Below are positions 1 to 8,200 of a stretch of 9,458 nt of DNA, in pieces. The stretch's first letter is position 1; each line of letters begins with the position of its first letter. The position numbers were made by a program, and so were the translations under genes. Where the stretch lies: positions 1 through 9,458 of the forward strand of contig JALUSH010000182.1 of the NCBI GenBank assembly GCA_027016675.1, in the 5' to 3' direction. Source of the DNA: Thermodesulfovibrio sp. GTDB lineage: Bacteria > Nitrospirota > Thermodesulfovibrionia > Thermodesulfovibrionales > JdFR-85. Under the pieces are notes generated by a model that was not told where the DNA came from, searched no databases, and saw only the letters and a program-made list of their open reading frames with translations.

Positions 1-92
1 AGACAAATAATTTTACCATAAAAAAACAGAAATTGTTTGTTTAGATATAGACACCCAAATCCCGGGATAGAAAAAGATCATGAACAAGGACA

Positions 93-224
93 GACACATA
101 GGTATTGCCTTTGAAGGGTTTGAGAAAATCAAAAAGGTTCACCAGGAGGGTGAAACTGATTTTCTCCTCGGAGCAGGACAAGGATGTCCTGCGAGAATGA
201 CAGAGAAGGCAATACCTATGTGTC
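93..224. repeat. Branched palindromic element, 19-bp perfect terminal inverted repeat
   Basis: Positions 93-111 (GACACATAGGTATTGCCTT) are the exact reverse complement of 206-224. Inside are two further hairpins. One pairs 122-131 with 157-166 (10 bp, perfect) and continues as 136-143 with 149-156 (7 of 8 pairs) around loop AGGAG. The other pairs 173-180 with 185-192 (8 bp, perfect) around loop AGGA. The whole folds as a Y-shaped three-way junction in either strand. No flanking target duplication is evident and it is too small to encode a transposase. It could be a nonautonomous mobile or dispersed repeat (MITE- or REP-like), or a structured RNA. The inverted repeats are directly visible; the identity is not known. 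Confidence 0.85.
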
Positions 225-314
225 CATAAAGTTGACTGAAAAATCAATCGCTATTTTAGGGTAGACAATTCATACCTGGCTAAGATAAAAATAGTCTTCA
301 GGCGGGATAACCTC

Positions 315-342
315 ATAAAAATAAAGCAATCCACAGGATTAC
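315..342 (-). terminator. Probable Rho-independent terminator of rpoB-rpoC-cooC
   Basis: On the minus strand GTAATCC pairs with GGATTGC (7 bp including one G-U) around a 3-nt TGT loop. The stem is followed at once by the T-rich tract TTTATTTTTAT. It lies about 66 nt past the cooC stop codon, where the end of the operon is expected. The stem is short and only moderately GC-rich, so termination may be partial. Confidence 0.5.
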
Positions 343-408
343 TTTCTGCACGGCGTACTAAAAGTGTTTCTGCCAGGCAGTGGGAATTCCCTTATCGCAA
401 AAGAAATG

Positions 409-1176
409 TCAGGGTATCTGAAGGCCATCGAGGATGGAATATATACTCTGCAGCGCTGGACTCTCCTCGGGAAGTTCGAAAATGGGCTTTCCGATCATAT
501 CATACTCGAATATGGTGCCATCCTGGGGGATCAAACCTGCCACATGAAGCCCCAGTTGCTCTGCCAGGTCACGGAGCCTTTCTCCTTCCTCACCCATCAC
601 ACGGTTTATAATGAGCACCCGCCTTTCTATATCCAGCTTCAGCTCATCAATAAGTTCATCAATCCGTTTTGCTGTTTTAACACCCTTAACAGTAGGATCA
701 CTTACCATAATGAGGAGATTCACCCTGTGTGTGGTTCTTCTGCTGAGATGCTCCATACCTGCCTCATTGTCAATCACCACATAGGGATACTTTTCTGAAA
801 GCATGTCTGTGTATTTTCTTATTATGTTGTTTGCAGCACAGTAGCACCCTGGCCCTTCTGGTCTTCCCATGACAAGCAGATCAAACCCTTCTGCTTCTAT
901 AAGGGCCTGGTGGATCTGGTATTCAAAGAGTTCTTCCATACTCATTCCACCAGGCCTGTCAGTTCCAGAACGGATGGTCTCAAGGGATGATTCTCTCAGG
1001 GCACCTACTGTGGTATGAACATCCACACCCAGTGCCTCATTAAGACAGGCATTACTGTCAGCATCAACCGCCAGTATCGGACCCCTCCGTTTTTCCTTGA
1101 GATACCGAATCGTCAGTCCTGCAATACTTGTCTTGCCTGTGCCACCTTTACCAGCAAGGGCAATAAGATAGGACAT
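409..1176 (-). CDS. cooC: CooC-family P-loop ATPase, CO dehydrogenase nickel-insertion accessory protein
   Basis: A 255-residue cytosolic ATPase of the MinD/SIMIBI class. CooC proteins use ATP-driven dimerisation to help load nickel into the C-cluster of anaerobic carbon monoxide dehydrogenase; related AcsF proteins serve acetyl-CoA synthase. Visible motifs are the deviant Walker A GKGGTGKTS (9-17, signature lysine K10, P-loop lysine K15), the VDADSN switch/Walker A' segment (37-42), and the Walker B-like VVIDNEAGMEHLSRR (133-147). The CooC hallmark is GPGCYCAAN (108-116), where C111 and C113 form the metal-binding CxC pair at the dimer interface. Length matches the family. The ATG lies 3 nt after the rpoC stop, with a GGGAAGAG Shine-Dalgarno-like stretch inside the last rpoC codons, so translation is probably coupled. 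No dehydrogenase gene is in view. The family call is firm; which Ni enzyme it serves is unknown. Confidence 0.88.
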   Translation of the reverse strand: MSYLIALAGKGGTGKTSIAGLTIRYLKEKRRGPILAVDADSNACLNEALGVDVHTTVGALRESSLETIRSGTDRPGGMSMEELFEYQIHQALIEAEGFDLLVMGRPEGPGCYCAANNIIRKYTDMLSEKYPYVVIDNEAGMEHLSRRTTHRVNLLIMVSDPTVKGVKTAKRIDELIDELKLDIERRVLIINRVMGEEGERLRDLAEQLGLHVAGLIPQDGTIFEYDMIGKPIFELPEESPALQSIYSILDGLQIP

Positions 1177-1179
1177 GTA

Positions 1180-4100
1180 TTACTCTTCCCTATCCTCAGC
1201 CTCTGGAATCATTGCCACAGGCTCTCTTTTTACAAAGGTATTTCTGTACCGCTGCATTCCAGTGCCAGCCGGTATAATTCTACCCATGATAACATTCTCT
1301 TTAAGACCCCTTAGCTCATCAATCTTACCTTCTATTGCTGCTTCAGTAAGTACCCTTGTGGTCTCCTGGAATGATGCAGCAGCAACCCAGCTATAAGTGC
1401 TTAGTGATGCCTTTGTAATGCCAAGGAGCATTGGTTTACCAGTGGCTGGTTTGCCTCCCTGGGCTCTGACCCTGTCGTTCTCCTCCAGGAACTCGATCCT
1501 GTCCACCTGATCACCCACAAGGAATATGGTATCTCCAGGGTCCTCTATCTTTATCTTTCTCATCATCTGTCTTACAATAATCTCGATATGCTTGTCATTG
1601 ATGCTAACACCCTGCAACCTGTAAACCTTCTGAACCTCGTCCACTAAATAGCGCTGCAGTTCCTTGGGGCCAAGGATATCAAGTATGCTGTGGGGATTTA
1701 CAGCTCCATCCATCAGCTGTTCACCCGCACGAACCCAATCACCATCATGCACTGTAACATGTTTGCCTTTGGGGATTGTATATTCCTTGACTGTGTCACC
1801 AGATTTAACGACTACCATCCTCTGTCCTTTTGGTGCGCTCTTGAACTCAACAACACCATCTATTTCAGAAACAATTGCATGCTCCTTCGGCTTTCTTGCC
1901 TCAAAGAGTTCTGCTACCCTTGGCAGACCGCCTGTGATGTCTTTTGTCTTGGTAGTCTCTCGTGGAATCTTTGCAAGTATATCACCTGGTTTAACAATAT
2001 CTCCCTTTTCCACAAGTATATGTGCTCCTGCAGGTAACAGATACCGTGCAGGATGGTTGGTTTCTGGTATCTTCAATGTGGCCCTGCCCTGCTCATCTTT
2101 GATAGAGATTCGAGGTCTCATGTTTGCAGGATAGTCAATGATAACCTTCTGACTGAGACCTGTTACCTCATCAACCACCTCCTTGACAGTGACACCTTCA
2201 ACTATATCACCAAGGGCAATACGACCTCCCACCTCTGTCAGAATAGGCACAGAATAAGGGTCCCACTCAACAAGCTTCTGACCAACCGCTACCTTATCAC
2301 CTTCATTTACAAGCACCCTTGCACCATAAACAATGTTGTACTTCTCCTTCTCTCTGCCCTGCTTGTCAACAATGGCAATTGTGGCGTTCCTATTCAGAAC
2401 AACGAGTATGCCCTCTCTATTTCTGACAGCATTGAGATTGGAGAACCTGACCTCACCTGCATGCCTTGCCTCAAGCACTGCCTGCTCAACTGCCTTTGTA
2501 GCAGTACCACCGATATGGAATGTTCTCATGGTAAGCTGCGTGCCAGGTTCACCAATTGATTGAGCTGCAATTATACCCACAGCCTCACCTATCTCAACCG
2601 GACCACCCCTTGCAAGGTCTCTTCCGTAGCATGTGGCACAGACGCCGAACCTTGTAGTACATGTAAGAACAGAGCGGATCTTCAGCTTATCTATTCCAGC
2701 CTCGACAATCTTTCTGGTAGCCTCTTCATCTATCTCCTCACCTGACTTTACATATACCTCACCTGTAACAGGGTCTTTCACATCTTCACAGGCAGTTCTA
2801 CCAAGGATCCTCTCCTCAAAGGGCTGTATAATCTCTCCACCCTCTATCAGTGTGGTAACAATAATACCATCATTGGTACCACAGTCTTTCTCCGTGATGA
2901 TTACATCCTGGGCAACGTCTACAAGCCTTCTTGTGAGATATCCAGCATTGGCTGTTTTCAGGGCTGTATCAGCAAGACCCTTTCGTGCACCATGGGTTGA
3001 TATGAAGTATTCCAGAGGACTCAGACCCTCACGGAAGTTGGCAGTAATAGGGGTCTCGATGATCTCACCTGAGGGCTTTGCCATGAGTCCTCTCATTCCT
3101 GCAAGCTGTCTGATCTGTGCAGCAGAACCCCTTGCACCTGAGTCAGCCATCATGAATATACTGTTAAAGGAACGCCTTTCCTGCAGTTCCTCTTCAGTTA
3201 ATTCAACACCATCCTCAGCACCCAACTCCCTCATCATCTCCTCAGCCACCTTCTCTGTAACATTCGCCCATATATCAATCACCTTGTTATAACGTTCACC
3301 CTGGGTTATCAATCCATCTGAATACTGTTTGTAAACCTCAAGCACCTGTTGCTCAGCCTCTTTGATAAGCTCAGCCTTTTTGGTTGGAATATGCATATCC
3401 TTTATACAGATAGAGATACCAGACCTTGTGGCGTATTCAAATCCCATTCGTTCCAGATTGTCCAGGAATACAACGGTTTCCCTTTTACCGATCTTTTTGT
3501 AGGAATAATCTATAAGATTCTGGAGCTCTTTCTTTGTAAGAACCTTATTAATCAGGTCGAATGATATACCCCTGGGAATAATCTCCCAGAACAGAACCCT
3601 TCCCACTGTTGTATCAACAAGCTTACCATCAATCCTGACCTTTACCCTTGCATGCTCTGACACCACACCAGCATCATAGGCACTCCTTAGTTCCTCAGGG
3701 TCTGCAAAAACCATCCCCTCGCCTTTGACACCCTTTCTCTCTTTTGTAATGTAATATACACCAAGAACCATGTCCTGGGTGGGATACACTATGGGTCTGC
3801 CATGGGCAGGGGATAGGAGATTGTTCACAGACATCATGAGAACCCTTGCCTCAATCTGTGCCTCAATGGATAGCGGGACATGCACAGCCATCTGGTCACC
3901 ATCAAAGTCAGCATTATATGCTGTACATACAAGGGGATGTAGTCTTATGGCCTTGCCTTCCACAAGCACAGGATCAAAGGCCTGTATGCCCAGCCTGTGC
4001 AGGGTGGGTGCTCTATTCAGGAGTACAGGGTGTTCCTTGATGACCTCTTCAAGAGCATCCCATACCTCAGGTGTTTCAAGCTCAACAAGCCTTTTTGCCT

Positions 4101-5289
4101 GCTTAATGGTTGTGGCATACCCCTTTTCCTCAAGTTTATTGAATACAAAGGGTTTAAACAGCTCCAGGGCCATGATCTTGGGGAGACCACATTGATGAAG
4201 CTTCAGTTCAGGGCCAACTACAATAACAGAACGACCGGAATAATCAACCCTTTTACCAAGAAGATTCTGTCTGAAACGACCCTGTTTCCCCTTTATCATG
4301 TCACTTAGTGACTTTAGCGGCCTTCTTGAAGACGCCTTCATGGCCTTGGTACGTTTGGAGTTGTCAAAGAGTGCATCCACTGCCTCCTGTAACATCCTCT
4401 TCTCATTCTTGATTATTACACTTGGTGCCTTCAGTTCCATGAGTCTTTTCAGCCTGTTGTTTCTGTTAATAACCCTTCTGTACAGGTCATTAAGATCAGA
4501 GGTAGCAAATCTTCCACCATCAAGATGAACCAGTGGCCTCAGTTCAGGAGGCAGTACAGGTATGACATCCATTATCATCCACTCTGGCTTATTACCTGAC
4601 TTCCTGAATGCCTCCACAACCTTGAGTCTCTTGGTTAGTTTCCTCTTCTGACCTATGGATGAGGATGCCTGAATCTTCTCTCTCAACTCGGCACTCAGGG
4701 CATCAAGATCAACCTTCCTGAGGAGTTCTCTGATAGCCTCAGCACCCATGCCAGCCTTGAAGGCATTACCATAGTCAGCTATGCTTTTCTTGTATTCCTC
4801 TTCACTGAGAAGCTGTTTCTCCTTCAGTGGTGTATCACCCGGATCTATTACAATGTAACTTTCAAAATAGAGCACCCGTTCCAGTTGACGCATTGTCATG
4901 TCAAGAAGGGTTCCGATCCTGCTTGGCACACCCCGCAGAAACCATATATGTGCCACTGGTGTGGCAAGCTCAATATGTCCAAGCCGTTCACGTCTTACCC
5001 TGGAGTGGGTTACCTCCACACCACACTTGTCGCATATCACACCCCTGTGTTTCATCCGTTTGTACTTTCCACAGAGGCACTCCCAGTCCTTGGTAGGACC
5101 AAATATCTTGGCACAGAACAGACCGTCTCTTTCTGGCTTGAATGTCCTGTAGTTGATGGTTTCAGGTTTTTTGACCTCACCATATGACCATTCCCTGATC
5201 TTCTCTGGTGAGGCCAGCTTGATTCTTATTGCATCAAACTCCTTCGGATTTTTGGGCCTTTGATAAAGTGAATAGATATCTTCCAACAA
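1180..5289 (-). CDS. rpoC: DNA-directed RNA polymerase subunit beta'
   Basis: A 1369-residue beta' subunit, which forms the clamp and most of the active site of RNA polymerase. N-terminal zinc ribbon: C71, C73, C86, C89. Active-site Mg motif: NADFDGD at 459-465, with D461, D463 and D465 binding the catalytic metal. The LNRAPTLHRLG segment lies at 424-434 and the bridge helix at about 758-794. Second zinc site: C803, C877, C884, C887. The trigger loop begins with LTMRTFHIGG (M921, R922, H925) and resumes at KDITGGLPRV (D1117), so about 185 residues interrupt it, as in E. coli SI3. A single beta-beta'-module-like DPVTGEVYV segment lies at 839-847. Translation starts at TTG (5289-5287), 3 nt past the rpoB stop and 8 nt after an AAGGGGG ribosome binding site. 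A second TTG follows directly but has poorer spacing (11 nt). Length is near the E. coli 1407. Confidence 0.98.
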   Translation of the reverse strand: MLEDIYSLYQRPKNPKEFDAIRIKLASPEKIREWSYGEVKKPETINYRTFKPERDGLFCAKIFGPTKDWECLCGKYKRMKHRGVICDKCGVEVTHSRVRRERLGHIELATPVAHIWFLRGVPSRIGTLLDMTMRQLERVLYFESYIVIDPGDTPLKEKQLLSEEEYKKSIADYGNAFKAGMGAEAIRELLRKVDLDALSAELREKIQASSSIGQKRKLTKRLKVVEAFRKSGNKPEWMIMDVIPVLPPELRPLVHLDGGRFATSDLNDLYRRVINRNNRLKRLMELKAPSVIIKNEKRMLQEAVDALFDNSKRTKAMKASSRRPLKSLSDMIKGKQGRFRQNLLGKRVDYSGRSVIVVGPELKLHQCGLPKIMALELFKPFVFNKLEEKGYATTIKQAKRLVELETPEVWDALEEVIKEHPVLLNRAPTLHRLGIQAFDPVLVEGKAIRLHPLVCTAYNADFDGDQMAVHVPLSIEAQIEARVLMMSVNNLLSPAHGRPIVYPTQDMVLGVYYITKERKGVKGEGMVFADPEELRSAYDAGVVSEHARVKVRIDGKLVDTTVGRVLFWEIIPRGISFDLINKVLTKKELQNLIDYSYKKIGKRETVVFLDNLERMGFEYATRSGISICIKDMHIPTKKAELIKEAEQQVLEVYKQYSDGLITQGERYNKVIDIWANVTEKVAEEMMRELGAEDGVELTEEELQERRSFNSIFMMADSGARGSAAQIRQLAGMRGLMAKPSGEIIETPITANFREGLSPLEYFISTHGARKGLADTALKTANAGYLTRRLVDVAQDVIITEKDCGTNDGIIVTTLIEGGEIIQPFEERILGRTACEDVKDPVTGEVYVKSGEEIDEEATRKIVEAGIDKLKIRSVLTCTTRFGVCATCYGRDLARGGPVEIGEAVGIIAAQSIGEPGTQLTMRTFHIGGTATKAVEQAVLEARHAGEVRFSNLNAVRNREGILVVLNRNATIAIVDKQGREKEKYNIVYGARVLVNEGDKVAVGQKLVEWDPYSVPILTEVGGRIALGDIVEGVTVKEVVDEVTGLSQKVIIDYPANMRPRISIKDEQGRATLKIPETNHPARYLLPAGAHILVEKGDIVKPGDILAKIPRETTKTKDITGGLPRVAELFEARKPKEHAIVSEIDGVVEFKSAPKGQRMVVVKSGDTVKEYTIPKGKHVTVHDGDWVRAGEQLMDGAVNPHSILDILGPKELQRYLVDEVQKVYRLQGVSINDKHIEIIVRQMMRKIKIEDPGDTIFLVGDQVDRIEFLEENDRVRAQGGKPATGKPMLLGITKASLSTYSWVAAASFQETTRVLTEAAIEGKIDELRGLKENVIMGRIIPAGTGMQRYRNTFVKREPVAMIPEAEDREE

Positions 5290-5292
5290 TTT

Positions 5293-8200
5293 TTATTCCC
5301 CCTTTTTCTTTTTCTCCAGGAGCTCCACATCAAGTCCAAGACTCTGGAGCTCCTTTATTAATACATTAAAGGACTCTGGCACGCCAGGCTCCAGTGAAGC
5401 ATCACCCTTTACAATCGCCTCATACATCTTTCCTCTGCCCTGTACATCATCACTCTTGACTGTCAAAAATTCCTGCAGTGTATAGGCTGCACCATATGCC
5501 TCAAGTGCCCAGACCTCCATCTCACCAAGTCGCTGACCACCAAACTGGGCCTTGCCACCAAGTGGCTGCTGGGTAACAAGAGAATAGGGACCAATAGAAC
5601 GGGCATGCACCTTATCATCCACGAGATGGTGGAGCTTCAGCATATACATATATCCAACTGTAACAGGTCTCTGGAAGGGTTCTCCTGTTCTTCCATCATA
5701 AAGAATAGTCTGTCCATCTGTTGGTAAGCCTGCCTTTTTCAGCATTGATCTGATATCATCCTCACTTGCACCCTCGAATACAGGACAGGCAACATGAAGT
5801 CCAAGTGCCCTTGCAGCCCATCCAAGATGTGTCTCCTTTATCTGTCCTACATTCATTCTTGAGGGAACGCCAAGTGGATTCAGTACAATATCAACAGGTG
5901 TTCCGTCAGGCAAATAGGGCATATCCTCCTCTGGCAACACCATGGCAATAACTCCCTTGTTACCATGACGTCCTGCCATCTTGTCACCAACCTGGATCTT
6001 CCTTTTCATGGCTATGTAAACCTTTATAAGTTTGTTAACTCCAGGTGGGAGTTCATCACCCTTCTTGACCTGGTCGATCTTTTCATCATAGAATTTCTTT
6101 AATCTCTTCTCTTCCTCTTTTATCTCCTGAATCATCTCCTCTATCTGTGCCTGGAGGTTTTCATCCTTCAACTTTATTCTTTTGAGGTACTGATCCTTTA
6201 CCTGCTCCAGCACAGCCTTTGTAATCTTCTGACCTGCCCTACATATAGGTTCTTTAATCCTTGGTATCTTCAGCTCCTCTGCTACCACCTTACCATGTAT
6301 CATATTACGTATCTTTGTGTATCCCTCTTCCTTTACTATATTTATCTTATCCTGCATATCCCTCTGTATTCTCTTTATCTCTTCTTCTTCAATGCTTTTG
6401 TGACGTGCATCTTTTTTGACACCCTTTCGTGCAAAGACCTTTACATCAACAACAGTTCCCATGGTACCAGGAGGAACCCTGAGAGAGGTATCCTTAACAT
6501 CCTCAGCCTTCTCACCAAAGATTGCCCTTAAAAGTTTTTCCTCAGGAGTTAGTTGAGTCTCACCCTTTGGGGTAACCTTTCCTACAAGGATATCTCCAGG
6601 TTTAACCTCTGCACCGATTCTCACTATTCCGCTTTCGTCAAGATCCTTTAATGCCTCTTCACCAACATTTGGAATGTCACGAGTTATCTCCTCAGGGCCA
6701 AGCTTGGTCTCTCTGGCCTCCACCTCGAACTCTTCAATATGAATGGATGTATAGACATCCTCTTTTACCAGCCTCTCGCTGATCAGTATGGCATCCTCAA
6801 AGTTGTATCCACCCCAGGGCATAAAAGCAACAAGGACATTCTTGCCAAGTGCTAATTCTCCATGGTCTGTACAGGGTCCATCAGCTATGATGTCACCTCG
6901 CTCGACCTTCTGCCCTGGCTTTACAACAGGTTTCTGATTAAAACATGTCCCCTGATTTGACCTGAAAAATTTCATCAGGTTATAAATATCAACCCCTCCA
7001 CCGCCTTCTGTAACCCTTACAACAATCCTAGTGGAGTCCACACTTTCAACAATCCCACCTCTGCGGGCAAACACTACAAGCCCGGAATCTCTTGCAGCTA
7101 CCCTTTCCATACCTGTACCAACAACAGGGGCCTCACAACTGACAAGAGGAACTGCCTGCCGTTGCATGTTGGAACCCATTAATGCCCTGTTTGCGTCATC
7201 ATTCTCTAAAAATGGTATGAGTGATGCTGAGACACCAACAATCTGTTTTGGAGATATATCCATATACTGGACTTCCACAGGTGGAACCATCTTGAAATCA
7301 CCACCTTCACGTGCAGGAACTGCTTCTCCCAGAAGCTTTCCTTTCCTGTCTACAGGTGCTGTTGCCTCTGCAATTATAAACCTTTCACCATCTATTGCCG
7401 TAAGATAATCAATATGATCTGTTACCTTACCATTCTTTACCCTTCTGTACGGAACCTCTATAAAACCATATTCATTCACCCGTGCATAGGTGGCAAGTGA
7501 AGTGATTAGGCCGATATTCGGGCCCTCAGGGGTCTCTATAGGACATATCCTTCCGTAGTGTGTGGGATGTACATCTCTTACCTCAAAACCAGCACGCTCC
7601 CTTGTCAGACCACCAGGCCCCAGGGCACTCAGTCTTCGTTTATGAGTGATTTCAGAAAGGGGGTTGGTCTGATCCATGAACTGGCTCAACTGACTGGACC
7701 CAAAAAATTCCTTCACAGCAGCCATTACAGGCTTTGCGTTTATCACATCATGAGGCATTGCCTCATCCAGCTCTGTAAGGGTCATCTTCTCCTTCATGGC
7801 CCTTTCCATTCTCACAAGACCTATTCTGAACTGATTCTCCAGGAGCTCACCAACACCTCTAACCCTTCTGTTGCCCAGATGGTCAATATCATCAACCTCA
7901 CCATGACCAGTTCTCAAACCAAGGAGATATTTAACAATCTCGATGATATCCTTGTCTGTAAGCACTCTTACTTCAAGAGGAATATCAAGACCCAGTTTTT
8001 TGTTTATCTTCAGCCTTCCCACAGGCGAGAGATCATAACGTCTCTCATCAAAAAACAGTCCATTAAAAAGCTCCTCAGCAGCTTCAACAGTTGAGGGTTC
8101 ACCTGGTCTGAGTTTCTTGTAAATCTCCACAAGTGCCTCCTCTTTTGTATCCACACCATCCGTTATTATGGTATCTCTCAAAGAGGGCAGATACCTCACA

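Larger units (their letters stand above)
1..408. other. Intergenic region downstream of cooC
   Basis: No convincing gene is seen in these 408 nt. In the minus-strand reading direction the region holds a likely intrinsic terminator about 66 nt after the cooC stop (315-342), then a weak interrupted stem (275-278 with 299-302 and 282-285 with 295-298), then the large branched palindromic element (93-224). Positions 59-68 are a 10-nt perfect palindrome, ATCCCGGGAT. Positions 1-92 are AT-rich apart from that. A 68-codon minus-strand frame at 41-247 runs straight through both arms of the palindrome. Its composition gives no recognisable protein, so I treat it as noncoding. Confidence 0.7.

Noticed and set aside
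10..18. Minus-strand extended -10 like TGGTAAAAT near the left edge
   Set aside because: No acceptable -35 at the right distance and the region is AT-rich; the gene it would serve is outside the window. Could be real but cannot be supported here.
59..68. Perfect 10-nt palindrome ATCCCGGGAT
   Set aside because: Short, single copy in the window and not placed at a promoter; compatible with chance.
93..224. CRISPR array or insertion sequence with its own transposase
   Set aside because: There is one inverted pair and no regularly spaced direct repeats, and the interior is too short for a transposase.
41..247. 68-codon minus-strand open frame across the palindromic element
   Set aside because: It is built mostly from the inverted repeats, lacks a clear ribosome binding site, and its product resembles no family I know. 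Most likely an accidental frame in structured noncoding DNA.
232..258. Plus-strand TTGACT resembling a -35 box
   Set aside because: The only -10-like hexamer nearby (TATTTT) is 14 nt away, too close, and no plus-strand gene follows.
364..798. 144-codon plus-strand open frame opposite cooC
   Set aside because: Wholly or largely antisense to a gene with intact CooC motifs; no ribosome binding site or protein family signal.
2633..3292. 219-codon plus-strand open frame opposite rpoC
   Set aside because: Antisense shadow of the strongly conserved bridge-helix and zinc-site region; its composition follows from the rpoC codons.
7558..8094. 178-codon plus-strand open frame opposite rpoB
   Set aside because: Antisense shadow of rpoB with no independent coding evidence.
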